A DNA stretch of 64,000 bases from NCBI GenBank assembly GCA_023101885.1, contig JALPQD010000396.1:1377339-1441338 (forward strand). The letters are read 5' to 3'. Shown here in pieces: positions 23,470 through 35,753 of this stretch (position 1 is its first letter; every line of letters starts with the position of its first letter). The notes beneath the pieces were generated by a model, which worked only from the letters and a program-made list of their open reading frames with translations, was not told the origin of the DNA and made no database searches. Origin of the DNA: Typhlomys cinereus (lineage: Eukaryota; Chordata; Mammalia; Rodentia; Platacanthomyidae). The position numbers were made by a program, and so were the translations under genes.

Positions 23470-24160
23470 AGGTAAGGTGATATTACAGGGTGAATTCAGT
23501 TGGGTTGTTTTTTTTTCTTGATGTTCAGTTCTAGGTGATTTTTTATACTCTGGATATTAATCCTTTCTCTCATTTGTAGCTAATAAAGACTTTCTATTTT
23601 GTGGGTTGTCTTTTTGAGCAGTTAAGAGGTTTTTTCTCTTTTTTTAATGGAACAGTATCTTTTTAATTTCATCAAGTTCCACTTGATTATTTGTCTTAAA
23701 TCCTGGGCATTTGAAGTTCTTTTCAGATTTTTCTTTGCCTATCAACTGAAGTGTGTTTCCCACTCTGCCTTCTAAAAGTTTCAATGTTTCAAGTTTAATA
23801 CTGAGGTCCCTGATCTATTTGGATCAATTATATCTTTCTTTGATTAACTCATTCTATGATGAATTTGAACATGCCTATGTTTGTAGGTTTGGTGCATATT
23901 TGATTAGGATCATAGTATCATCCTGGTGGAATTTTCCCTGAAACAGTAGGTAATAACCATTTTTATCTCCTAGGGTTTGCTTTAGTTTGAAATTGATTTT
24001 GTGAAATACTAAGATGGCAATTCCTGCTTGTTTCCTGTTTTCATTTGCTTGGAGTATCTTTGACTATTCTTGCATCCTGAAATAGTGTGTCTTTCAGGTT
24101 GATGTGTGTTTCTTGGAGGCAATGTATTTGATAGGTGATGGTATTTGATCCAAGTTATAC
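23470..24160 (-). mobile_element. Old L1 fragment, minus strand
   Basis: T-rich antisense L1 ORF2 sequence (CTGGATATTAATCC, TTTTTAATGGAACAG and AGGTCCCTGATC-type blocks in reverse ORF2 order). It replaces the IgC1 exons expected downstream of the copy 2 IgV exon. Confidence 0.6.
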
Positions 24161-24205
24161 CATAAGGAATATTAATAATGCTCCAAAGTCAGTATCTCCT
24201 TAAAT

Positions 24206-25005
24206 TGCCACAGACCGACTGAGTCGGGACCAGGACAAGGGATCCAGGGATCCTGAACCAGGTGGGCAAAGGAATCAGAGATGGGATACAGAGACACACA
24301 ACTCTAGTGGAAGGTGAATCTGAGTCCGTTTATTGCAGCACAAAGCTACAGTTTAAGTACAAATCTTTTGGCAAGCAAAAGCAGGTTGCAGTTTCATAAG
24401 GAACAAAGCAAATCAACCATAAGAGTGAAAGACAATAATTGGGACATAGCCAGTGTTTTTCTGTTCTAGAAAAAATCAAGCTTCCTTAAACAACAACTAA
24501 AATAGCATGTCCTATGACAGGTTAAATATTAACCGTTGACTAGAAGTTCAGTAGACAATGGTTGGCATATTTCTAAAATTTCTTAAGAATACATAGCTAA
24601 AATTATAGACGTGAGAAACATTTTCTTTATCAAAAGGGTCAGATTCCTCATAAAAGTGGCTTTTAAGAGCTTCATGAGATTCGGCATAGATTTTGTTTTT
24701 TAAAGCTTCATAATAATCACACATATAACAAAATTGGTTTTGTAGCCAATTTAAGAAATCCAGGTCATTCAAGAATTTCTATATTAAATTTTCCATCTCT
24801 GTTTAATTTAATCAAAGCTGAGGGAATATCCCAAAGCTGTTAATGATTTCACTAAATAATAAGCAACAGATACACACAACAGCCAAGCAGCATTTCATAG
24901 AAAGAGAAAACATGCCATGACTTATCCAGGAAAATGGACTTCCTTGAAGCCATTTTCTTCCGATGGTGACTTTGTCAGGCCAACAGAATGGATTATGTCA
25001 TGGCA
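24206..25005 (-). mobile_element. Solo LTR, complete, minus orientation
   Basis: An 800-base element starting TG and ending CA on the plus strand, flanked by the 6-base direct repeat TTAAAT (24,200-24,205 and 25,006-25,011). The empty site is visible in copy 2 (about 11,036), where CTTAAATTCCCAC is continuous. A poly-A signal on the minus strand is at 24,334-24,329, inside GCAATAAACGG. A 6-base duplication fits class II (beta-like) endogenous retroviruses. No internal retroviral sequence remains, so it arose by LTR-LTR recombination. Confidence 0.85.
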
Positions 25006-25838
25006 TTAAATTCCCACTAACAAACTTCAGGAAACACATCTTATTCCTAATGAAGAGGGAGAAAGTAAATCTAAGGTGTCTGCCTGACTTGGACACATCT
25101 TGGTATGTCAGAGCATCAATCTTTCTTCCTTCCAACTTTCCATCTAAAAGAGTTGGGGAACAAACATCTGCTTTCAGTGCAGAGCATTAACATTAATATC
25201 ACAGCCTCTCACACCTTCACTGCACCAATTTCCCACCTCACTCCCATCCCATATATTCCATGCCCCATAATAATAGCTCCTCTATTTAGTATCACTTATT
25301 AAAGTTCACCTACTTGCTCATCTAGTAAATCAGGAACTGATCTATTTGCTGGATGCAGATCTATTTATTCTTAAGGGTCCATTTTCACTACACTTGGACA
25401 ATGGTTACTTAACAGGGCAACAAAAGGTACCATGGGTAAGTTCAATAGCAAGGCTGAGTCCACTCCATCTCTTGGATACTTCAGGACCTTTTCTGGAATT
25501 AAGTTGAAGTCAGTCATATCTAAAATGTAGAATCACTTTGTGAATCAGCATACTTTGTTATATATTATTTGATTAGTAACTAGGACCTCAAAGTTCCTTC
25601 AATTGTGCCCAGCCTCATTGAGTCCCTCTAAAAACCCACCATGAAGAACTTCTCCCTTGCAGCTCACAGCAACACCTAGTTTCTTTTACACAACCATTTA
25701 TCTTGATCATTGCTTCCTCCTGCATGGCCAATCATTTCAGAGCAGAAGCAGTCACAGCAACTCTTCTCTCTGCAGACAAGAACTGTGAATCTTTGCCAGC
25801 ATAGCCACTGACTGAGCAGAACAGACTCTTAAGTGTCT

Positions 25839-25914
25839 ATGATGTTCAACTCTGACTCCTGGCCCCAGGCTCCTCACAGTGCCCTGATGCTGACTCTCCT
25901 GCTGGTCCTCACAG
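25839..25914 (+). pseudogene. Sirpb1-like: SIRP-like signal-peptide exon, copy 3 (open)
   Basis: ATG at 25,839 opens a 25-codon signal peptide (head MMFNSDSWPQAPHS, core ALMLTLLLVLT) ending in phase 1 before a GTGAGT donor at 25,915. A second in-frame ATG follows directly; alignment with copy 1 favours the first. The exon itself is intact, but its gene is not, because the IgV and both IgC1 exons downstream are frameshifted. The 5' flank (25,010-25,838) matches the upstream DNA of copies 1 and 2, with a solo LTR about 0.8 kb upstream. Confidence 0.8.
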
Positions 25915-27048
25915 GTGAGTATGTTCCAGAAGTAGAATCCTCTCTTCCTACTTCTGTAATAGCCTTGTCTATTGAATTAGAGACTCCAAGTAAATGCCAA
26001 ATCTTCCACAAGAGGGAAGGTCAGTGTGTTTTCTCAAAGTCTGGCAACAGATCCTGAGCACCTGGCCGTGTGGGTCTGTCCCCTCTAAGCAGGTAGCTAG
26101 AAGCATTGATGACAAGGTGTTTCAAACAGTAGTACTATTTCATTTTGATAGCATAACAACTATCCTCATAGAAGCCCTGGTCTTACATTTTAAAATATTC
26201 CCATTATACTTTCAGTGCATCTAAAACAATCAGTGAGGGTCTAGCCCTTCCAATATTTGTAGCAGTTTCTGCTCTTAACCCAGAGAATTTCTGACACATA
26301 CATACAACAGATGTTCCTACTAATTTGTTCACCGAGAAGGAAACTGAGGCAAAGATAGGAATTTGCCTGCCATCACTTGCATTAGTTTAAAGACTGGACT
26401 GAATTACAAACAAGATGATGGTGGATTTCTTTCTTCTCTTTTTCCTTCCTTTTGATCATATTTCTGACTCATTTATTTTTATTTCTTCCTTCTTTTTCAT
26501 TTTCTTACATTCTTCCTTCTTTTCTTTCTTCCTCGCTTCTTCTTACTCATTCGTTTTGAACCTAGTGATTAAACTTACTGCCTACTACATGCCAAATAGA
26601 GGTTAACCATTCAGTAGCAATCCCAGTGAAAACCCAACACCTGGTTTCTTTCTTTTAATTATATCAACTTTCTTGGATTATAAATGCAGATTAGTGGCAG
26701 AAAGAAGAAATCATTGTAGTAAAAGCAAATTAAGAAATACCATTCTTCGCCAGACTTAGACTGTTGACTTCTATGATATATAACTAAGAAAAACTTCTTG
26801 TAGGAAAATCATTGCCTTACTCCCTTACTGTCCAAATTGTCAGTCATCTCTGGAAAAACCTTGCAGGAACTCCCAGAGTTGGGTTTTCCTAACCTCCAAG
26901 ATTATTTGCAATATAAACAAATTGACAGCCATCACATATGAACAGTTACAGTGACAACTCAGGCATGATTACCAACCTTGTTGCAACAATGCATGTAATA
27001 CACTTTCTATTTTTCTCCTCTCCCTTTCCCTCCCTCTGTCTCCTTTCT

Positions 27049-27049
<1 letters not shown>

Positions 27050-27106
<57 letters not shown>

Positions 27107-27107
27107 G
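27050..27107. repeat. (CT)n microsatellite
   Basis: About 25 CT units with one interruption, in intron 1 of copy 3. Confidence 0.9.
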
Positions 27108-27149
27108 TATGCCTACCATATTACTGACCTTTCCACCGTGTTAAAATGT

Positions 27150-29585
27150 CATTTTCCTTATAATATTTACTACTATGCCAGACTATACTTCTATGCATGA
27201 TTTCAGTGTTTATAATCATGTTCATGTGTATGTACAAGCAAGCATGAGTGCCCACATGCAAACATGGGATTTTAGAAATGTCTTTCTTTACTGTTGCTTA
27301 AGCTCATTCCTTCTTCTATATGATATTCACATAGATCAGAAACTTTATTTTCCCCTATATTCCAGCATCTTACCCCATTTCTACTTCTCTTCCTATAAAT
27401 TAAGCTTCTCAGTAACTAAACTTCTCTCTTAATAAGCTAAGATTTATCTCAAGGCAGAAGTTCTGTCCATTTCTGCTTTGACTTTCTTCCTCCATTTGAA
27501 AAACGTAAAAAGGAAATAACAGGAGAATACTAATGGCCTAGTTTGGAACTATGGTTTTAACTCAGACATTCTAAGTTCAGTCATAAGATTAACATTCCCC
27601 TCAGATACCATGATCCCTGTTAATAGCTTTATGCAGGTCATGACATTAAATTAGGTGGTGGTGGTAAGGACAGGGCCTGTGATTTTCCACCCTACATTCA
27701 AATAGTTGTTCACTTTAAAGTCACTTATGTGGCACTCAATTACTGACAATTTCAACAGAAGTTATCAATTTAGCATGGAACTATTGATACATGAAACAGC
27801 TGTTTGTTGGATACTTACTATGAGCCATAAGGTAGTTACAAAAAACATTCACAGTGATTTTAAACGAAAGAAGCAGTTTGCTTATCTACATGGAACATAG
27901 ATTCTATTGAAAGATGTGAACAAATAAACTCAGAGGTAAACATGCTTTGTTTTAAAAAAAGATTAATGCATGCCAGCAGAAAAATATCCAGAAGCAGAAA
28001 GAATCAATACAAAATACCAAATAAGAGATTGAAAGTAGCATCACAAGACTGGGCATCATTGAGAAGAATAAAAAAGTGAGAAGATGTTATAAGAAGGTCC
28101 AAGACTGAGCCATGAGACCATCTAGGAGAAGGGCCTCACTCAGGACATTAACATGTGCAAAGACTTCAGTGGAATATAATCCTACTCTCTTCAAAGAATT
28201 GGGAGCTTAGTGTGAGTGAGACAGAACTGCTGTAAGCTTAGGACAGACAGGTGACACAGTTATTTTAGAAAATAATTCTAGCAGTAGGTTAACAGAAGTT
28301 ATACCAAGACACATAGAAGAAGGAAATCAGCACATGCATTTACACTAGTAAGGGAGGCTTACACAGGACAGAAGCAATATAAGGAAAGAGGTCAGACCTT
28401 GGAGAACACACTGAGAAAGACCCAACAGAATTTTGTGATGGAAAAGATTTAGAGTGGGAGTGAGAATTTTGGAGCTCCACGATTCAAAATCTTAAAGAAG
28501 AAAAGTATTTTTTCTGAAATTGTAGGAATGAATAACTAATAATAAGTTCATTTGGGGCATATTCACTCTAAGATATTTGTTTCTCCACAGGAATCCCTGT
28601 GAGAACCAGTGAAATAACTGAGTCACCTCTTTAGTCCATTTCTACTTTTAAGAATCACTCATATTTCTGTTCTATACACGTGTATTTCTCCTCTTAGCAA
28701 TGCAGTTTACCTCCTTGAGTTTCCTTCCTTCTCCTGTTAAATCCCAAACTATCTGATACTTGTGGCAAATACCTGCTCTGCAATGACATGTTGGAGTCAG
28801 TTGACCTACAATTCACATATACTTTCAATTTTCTGTATGTGACCAATAAAGCTTCCCACAATCTTTCCCTTAAGATCTTATCAGGAATTTCATTTGTTCA
28901 ATTTTCTAGAGATTTGCCTTTTTTCTAGAGATATCTTTTATTCAGGTATCATGTTGCTTTCTCTTTTTTCCTGTTTCCTAATCTTATTGTATTTGTGTAT
29001 CTGTGGTTTAGTAATCTATGTAACAGTGATAATGCTGCTAGCATGGTGGAATTTCTGTGACTCACAGAGATGAGTAGGAATTTATGACTAACTTCTAAGT
29101 CATGTTAATTCAGAAGTGCTTTTCTCATTAAGATAGCACATCAGTACTACACCTAGACTCTGGGGATAGAACAGCAAAAGATGAAAGACAGTACAAGTTA
29201 CTCCTCTAAAACAAAATCCTCTGCAGACTCCAGGTGACGCCCTTAACTTAGCCAAGCCTACAATGACTGTGGAAACTTCCACTAATTATGACTGCCTTTA
29301 ACCATTCCAATGGAGTTGGCTTGGTCTTTCATATGCTCTTTCTCCTACAAGTGGATTCCCCATCTTGAAGACACATGGAAGCAGCAGGAATACTTTGCTC
29401 ATTTTTTTATGCTATCAGGTCAGTCTGACATGTTTCTAAGTACTCCACAATGGCGAGTTCTTTCACTACTCTATGATCATTGACAACAAAGTGCACTCTT
29501 TTTCTTCTTTCATTGTGTCTTTCATTGTGACACATGAAGTAATTACTGAGCATATGTACTCATTCATTCTTCTTCAGACTTGCTG
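27150..29585. other. Copy 3 intron 1: no gene
   Basis: Colinear with 15,866-19,500 of copy 2. No exon or clear young repeat is seen; its value is as the repeat-poor reference for dating insertions in copy 2. Confidence 0.55.
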
Positions 29586-29589
29586 TACC

Positions 29590-30055
29590 AGTAAGCATTC
29601 TCTGGAGGGAAAGAACTGATAGAACATATATAATATACACATATAACTTTATTATATGAAATCACAATAAAAGCAGTGTCTTCCAAAGTAGCTAACTGTA
29701 GCTACTTTCTTATCTGAATGTTTCACAGAGTCTAAGGATCCTGAAAAAGTCTCAGGCTGGACAGAGGCAGCAATAGCAGCAATAATGAAGAAGGTAGTGA
29801 TGCACTTTGCAATGCACTCAATAGCTAGTCAATACAGGGTAAGGAAACTGCAAGGTCCTCCTCCTTGCACTTCCTTTTATCTGGTACCACACTGGAAATC
29901 ACCAGCCACTATGGTCTGAGACTGTCACATATATTAATCCCACATCTGAAAGCTTGTTAAAGGGCCCACTCCAACCGTGGATTCTTCACAATCGTGCCTC
30001 AAACAGCCAGGAACGGTCAGGTTGACACCTGAATCTAACCATCACACTTGTCAAT
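29590..30055. repeat. Old interspersed repeat (AGTCAGG-TTCTCT-type head)
   Basis: Starts with a TTCTCTGGAGGGAAAGAACTGATAG-like head followed by an ATATA stretch, and ends in CAGGTTGACACCTGAATC and AACCATCACAC. Similar heads occur at 39,034 and 43,705. Not present at the corresponding place in copy 2. Family not assigned. Confidence 0.5.
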
Positions 30056-30609
30056 ATTCAGAATTTATCTCGGGTGGTACAGAATTCTCTTCATCAAACC
30101 AAATTGGAAGTGCGAAGATTGTATATAATTTTAGTTCATCATTCATAATATTAGGGCATCTATTCCAATAAAGTGTACTGCTGAAGAAGCAAATGTTACA
30201 ATTTAAGCAAGCCTACAGTAAAAGCAAATCATACCATTTTTACTCTCTACTTTCCATTTAGTTGCTGTCTCAAGATCATAAGACCTAGTATTTAATGAGA
30301 TCCCTACTTATTATTATCATTTGAAACACTATATCATTTGAGAGAATAGGTACATTTTCAAATTTGTGCATTTGTTTATTGTGAGAGTTGGTACATTTCT
30401 ACTTTTGTGTGATAGTGCAGCAAAGTACAATTAGGATCATTTTAATTTTTGTTAAAAATATTTGCATGAATAAATTTAGTGTATAAATATGAATTAAAAT
30501 AATGTTAAATTCTAGAATTATGGTATAAATTAGACATTTTGAATATATACATAAAAACTGCCAAAATATCTATATTTTATACTCTTGTATAGCCTATTTA
30601 ATTCCATAT

Positions 30610-30930
30610 ATTTTCTCAATATATTTGATTTTTAGTTGCATGGCTGTGTGTATGTGTGTTGAAGAGGTCATTTGAGTGTATGTGTGTCTGCGCACCCATG
30701 GAGGAAAACATAGATAGCTATCCTGGGATGCTTCTCCATTTTATCATTCTGCTATGGTGTTTCTCAGGTTCCCTGTAGGCTCAGAATTACAGGTCCATGA
30801 CATATAACATAAGCCCTGGCCTCACATTCCTATCCCAGGCATCTCGATGTAGGACCTGAGGATCTAACCTCAGATCCTTAAGTTTACTAGGCAAAAGCTT
30901 TAATGTCTGAGTCATCTCTACAGTCCAGAT
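30610..30930 (-). mobile_element. Old SINE, minus strand (paralogue of 20,385)
   Basis: Same insertion as in copy 2, with a better preserved middle section (GTTTCTCAGGTTCCCTGTAG). Confidence 0.65.
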
Positions 30931-31119
30931 GGATTATTAAATCAACAAGTTATGGCATAAGCACATAGCATAAGCATTCATTTCATATAGATCCTTATGT
31001 TGATTTTTGTTTCACAGAATATTGACAAAGCTTTTTCCCATCTATAATCCTAATTGTTATCTATGGGAAATGTGAGGTCTCAGCCTATCCTCCATTCTCC
31101 CCAACAACTTCTTGTATGA

Positions 31120-31642
31120 GTCTTTGGTGGATTCTTGGATGGGATCAACAGAAATTGAAACCAGGCTTGGTTTGGAGTGTTTTCAGCAACACGAGATTAT
31201 GTTGAGACAAATTTATTCTAGGCTAAATGCATATATATTAAACTTAGACAATCATCCAGAATCTTTATAGTAAAAACATCAAAGAATAGCATAAAAATCT
31301 TCAACTAAAGCAAGAGCATCAAAGAATATCTTCTAAGAACAAGAAGTAAACAGAGCATAACAAGAGGTGTACAATAGAAAATCAGCTGGTTATAATAAAC
31401 TCTGCGTACAAAAAAACAACAGTCTCAAGATAGAAATTCCTTACCATAATTCTGGGAGTATTTGAGCCTGCTCCCAGTTAATAAGTCACGTGGGTAAGGA
31501 ACATGGAGCTAGCTGACCACAAAACAAACAAAATCTCCTTTGTGGGACAAGGAGCAGGAAGAAAATGTCTCCCCTGCTGATCTGGCTACCCAGGTTGGTC
31601 AGGAATCAAGGAACCCAAGGAAGCCCTGTACCAGTTCTCACA
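31120..31642 (-). mobile_element. Class II-like LTR, minus orientation (left end of inverted-LTR element)
   Basis: On the minus strand it begins TGTGAGAACTGG at 31,642, directly after a purine-rich tract (complement of 31,643-31,660), as an LTR does after the polypurine tract. A poly-A signal lies inside AGAATAAATTTG near the other end. The same LTR, more broken and in the opposite orientation, is at 32,697-33,338. The outer border near 31,120 is placed from the alignment with copy 2 and is approximate. Confidence 0.7.
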
Positions 31643-32696
31643 GTCCCCTCCTCTTTTTTAATTTTATGGCAAAGATATTATACTTAAATGTTGTAACATA
31701 AAGTGCACTAGACAGTAACTTATAAACACAGCCACAAGCCCAATGCTGTAGCAACTGGGCATTGATAGATAGGCAGAATGATAGAACAAACTTTTGCAGT
31801 AAAGTCAGTATTATTAAAGCAAGAATGTAAACCATCATAGAACATTTAATAACTGTGATTGATTAGGTATTGGAATAGCCTTTTGGATATCTGTAATCTC
31901 ATTGTACAAAGATCCAATATGTGTGCTTAGATTATTATGATTCTAAATGCCTGACAAATGGGATTGAATATGATTCCTATTATAGCCAGAGTTATTAGAA
32001 ATCTTACTAGTAACACAAATCCATTGGTAAATTATGTGTCTGTGCAACAAATCCTTTATCATTATACTCTGTATTTCTGTATCAATAGCTATGATTGTTC
32101 TAATACAGACCAAGTCCAAGACCAGTCCAAGAGAACATTTGTATTTCTTAGGATATGATGAACATCTTCAGGGTTAATGCAAGATCTCCATTGTGGAAGA
32201 ATGGAAGGAGAAAGTGATTTCAATTCATTACATAAAAGGGCTCTTATAAAATTCTTTCCTTTAGGTATGTAATAATCCTGTTTGATTTCTGGTCCATGCA
32301 TGATTATCCTCCACATACATGGTTTTCCTTCATCATCGAAAGTGTTTATAATAAGGCTATGCAAGGTAGTGGGAACTGTGCTCACAAACCATCTTTTTTG
32401 ATGCCATTCCATGAGGGTAGTGGTTTGGAAGGTTTCAATGTTGAATACTCCCTCATTTTTTTAAGTCACACTCTGGAAATCTGATACTAAAGATTCTCCA
32501 TCTTCAACTGGTCAAACCAAGTGTTGAGGAACCCAAATGAAAGATTTATCCTGGGGAGAAACAAACATATCCCTGGGTCCAGTGCAATACTGGGACAGGG
32601 ACCTTCCACTATCCTCTCAAGACATTTTACTACACATGATTTAAGGTATTCAGAAGAATGCCAAAAAATGTTCTGTTGCTATAAGTCCATCTTTAC
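31643..32696 (-). pseudogene. Endogenous retrovirus internal fragment, env-like remnant
   Basis: Between two inverted LTRs. Minus-strand open pieces at 32,412-32,089 and 31,838-31,638 carry an envelope-like ectodomain remnant (tryptophan-rich start, WHQKRW) and a hydrophobic segment (residues 3-17 of the second piece) followed by a basic tail, as at the end of a retroviral transmembrane subunit just before the polypurine tract. Stops and frame changes separate them. Assignment to env is by position and composition; no gag or pol is present. Confidence 0.5.
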
Positions 32697-33338
32697 CTAC
32701 AGAGGTTGATACAGGCCTTCCTGGGGCTTCTTGATTGCTGACCAACCTGGGCAGCCAGAACAGCAGGGGAGCCATTTTGTTCCTGTTCTTTGTCCTACAA
32801 ATGTTATTTTGCTTACTCTGTGGTCAGCCTTGTCTGAGAAGTATTAACCACGTTCCATACCCTTGTGATTTATTAACTGGAAGCAGCTTGAATGCTCCCA
32901 GAATTGTCAGGAATTTCTATCTTGAAACTGCTAATTGACTGGACACAGAGTTAATTACAATCAACTGATTTGCTATTGTAGGACTTCCTGTTAATGCTTT
33001 ACTTACTTCTTGTTTTGAAAGATTATGCTATTCTTCGTTTTTGTTATAGGTAAAGATTCTTATACTATTTGATGTTTTTGCTATAGTTAAATATTCTGGA
33101 TGATTGTCTAAGCTTTTTGGGTCAATACTGGGACAGGGACCTTCCACTATCCTCTCAAGACATTTTACTACACATGATTTAAGGTATTCAGAAGAATGCC
33201 AAAATATATATATATATATACATACACATACATATATATATGCACTTAGCCCAGAAATAAAATTGTTTCTGTGTAGTCTCAGTTTCAGGTCTACTTTAAA
33301 TTCCTCTATATTCCATCCAAAAATAGAAAAAGACCTGT
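32697..33338 (+). mobile_element. Class II-like LTR, plus orientation, interrupted
   Basis: Matches the complement of the LTR at 31,120-31,642 over the CTTGATTGCTGACCAACCTG, TTATTAACTGG and GGATGATTGTCTAAG blocks. At 33,119-33,203 it is interrupted by a near-exact copy of the internal segment 32,585-32,665, followed by a TA repeat (33,204-33,240). It then resumes through an AATAAA to about 33,338. Confidence 0.68.
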
Positions 33339-33484
33339 CCTAATTGAGCTCTACAGGAAATGTGAGGTCTCAGCCTGCCTCCATCCTACCCTATAACTTC
33401 TGAAAATAGATGCCCCTAATTCTAACAATAATGAACACCAAAATGGAAGATTCATGTGTGTGTGGTATTTCTGTATAATATAGT

Positions 33485-33905
33485 GTCATGATTAGGCAGG
33501 TGTCAACTTGACAGTTGAAGGTTTGGGTTCTGGGCACATTTGTAGAGAATTAGTGGTTGAGTTGGGCCCAGAGCAAACTTTCAGGATATTGTCTAACTGA
33601 TGGAGAAGGCTCAGCCTATATGGTGGGTGGGACTAGGCCCTGGAATAAATCACAGAGAGCTGGATGAAAGAGTCAGCATCCTTCTGTTCACTTGGCCAGA
33701 CATGCTGGTCTGGCAATTAAGGATTGTCCATCTCTCAGCTGTTATGTGGTGATAGTGTGGCCATTTCCCTCAGCCCTGGTATTGGTGTGTGCTCTGAGAT
33801 TGGACTGAGATCTATAACCAGGAATTGTAAGAAAGAATAAACCCTTGTTCCCTTAAGCTATTTGATGGTCATTTGTCAGCAATCATGCAGGCAAACTACA
33901 ACATA
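33485..33905 (+). mobile_element. Non-autonomous DNA-transposon-like repeat
   Basis: A 420-base repeat beginning GTCATGATTAGGCAGG and ending in the imperfect complement of that start (GCAGGCAAACTACAAC). It is flanked by ATATAGT on both sides, which would be a 7-8 base target duplication as in hAT elements. A second, inverted copy is at 42,612-43,035. No coding sequence. The hAT assignment is an inference from the short imperfect ends. Confidence 0.5.
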
Positions 33906-34254
33906 TAGTATAAGTAGAAATACAGTATATTACCAATTCCTAGACAAGAAGGAGACAAAGAATCAAAGTTCTTTATGTCAATGAAATAGAGGAACAGAAG
34001 AGGTGGAGTGGTGGGGAATGGGAAACAAGGAGAAGGAACCGCCCTCAAGCTCTAAAATACATAATAAAAAGAATAGGATTTCTTGGAGAGTTCAGTTCTG
34101 TGACTCCTAAAAAGTTGTGTATTGAAAGTATATTAGATCTTCTGACCTCCAAATGAAGCATTACATTTCAATTGGATGAAGATACTTTATGGCAATTTCT
34201 TATACTAACCATTATAAATTTAATATAAAATAAATTTACCATGCCAAAATAATC

Positions 34255-34605
34255 GTAGGGGCTAAAGAAATGACTCAAGAGTTAAAGTCTTTGCCTCAAA
34301 AGCAAAAAGATCTGCAACTGGAGCCCAGATCCCAGATAAAATGCAAGGTGCACATAGTGGCAGCCCGCAATCCTGACCATGGAAGGCAAAACCTGAGAAA
34401 CCTCAGAGCAAAGCCATTAGGAGGGAGAGCAATCTAGGGTGTTTACTGCTGTAACCCTTGGGTCTCCACAGACACTCACACTCAAGTGCCCTCAGTTAAA
34501 CACACATACACACAAACACACACACACACACACACACATACACACACACACACAGTCACAGTCACACAGACACATGGGCACATGCAAAAGTAAATATGTA
34601 AATAG
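34255..34605 (+). mobile_element. Old B2-like SINE with CA tail (paralogue of 21,862)
   Basis: GGGGCTAAAGAAATGACTC head, a SINE body and a CA repeat at 34,500-34,556 before the A-rich end. Shared with copy 2. Confidence 0.75.
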
Positions 34606-35401
34606 AAGAATTTTAGGAGTTTAAGTCAACACTGGAATTATTTCTTAAGGTGCATGACACGTGACATTGGAGAATCATTGAAAGATGATAAAGAAAGATC
34701 CATAATGAACCTTAGACCTCAGTAGAAGAAAAAAGTTGATATACAGAATCTTTCAATTAAATAAAAATCCCACTAACTATACACAACACTTTTATTCAAT
34801 TCTCAGTAAACTAAATAAGCTATGATCGTGTACTGTTTATCATATAGAAATGAAAAGGAACAAAAATTACTTGAAGCATGTGAATTCTAAACGGTAATAA
34901 AGTCTTATATTTCTTTCATAATATGTTGTTAACATCTAAATATTTGACCCAAAAAACTTAGGAAGAAGTGTTTTCATCCAGTTTACAGTCCATCATCATA
35001 GAGCAGTCACAGCAGCAGGAGATGAGTGAGCTGGCAACATCACATCCACAGTCAAAAGTGGAAAGTCATGAATAAATAAATGCATGCATGTTATGGTAGT
35101 TCTCAGCTTGCTGTTCTGTAAAACTCAGGACATCTAGCCCAGATGTCACAGTACGCAGTGTCTTCCTAACTCAATTAACTCAATCAAAACAATATTCTAC
35201 AGATGTAACTAGGAGCCTACTTCCTGACTATGAGATTGACAATTAAGTTCTCATGTCCGTGCAATATGTATTGATTTTCATGTGAGGAGAAATGTGCCAA
35301 CATGTGCAGTGTTGTGAGCTGCAGTCACTAAAAGTAGTCGTTGCTAATATGGACACATGCAGGTTTCTCTCAGGATGATACTAACTGACGTTTCCCTGAA
35401 G

Positions 35402-35753
35402 GAGCTGCCACAAAGGAAGATCTGAAGGTGATTCAGCCTGAGAAATTTGTTTCAGTCACTTGCTGGAGAGACTGTCACTCTGAACTGCACCATGACTTCC
35501 TTGTTTCCTATAGGGCCCATTGAATGGTTCAGGGGTGTAGGAACCAGGCGGGAACTAATATACAAGTTCACAGAGGAGCACTTCCCCAGAATCACAAATG
35601 TGTCAGATGTTTCCAAGAGAAACAACAGGGACTTTACTATCCGTATCAGTAATGTTACTCAAGCAGATGCTGGTACCTACTACTGTGTGAAGTTCCCGAA
35701 ATCACCAAACATAGAGATCCTGTCTGGCAGGGGAACTAAGGTGACTGTATATG
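35402..35753 (+). pseudogene. Sirpb1-like: SIRP-like IgV exon, copy 3, frameshifted
   Basis: V-set domain exon between an AG (35,400-35,401) and a GTGAGT donor at 35,754, joined in phase 1 to the signal exon at 25,839. In order it reads [15 protein letters not shown] start (in frame with the splice), then one extra T at 35,460-35,461 shifts the frame. The rest is open and complete: LNCTMTS (first cysteine), [42 protein letters not shown] (second cysteine), GTKVTVY. Only this single base separates it from an intact domain, so a sequencing error is conceivable here. The damage in the next two exons still makes the gene a pseudogene. In functional SIRPs this domain faces outward on myeloid cells. 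Confidence 0.9.
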
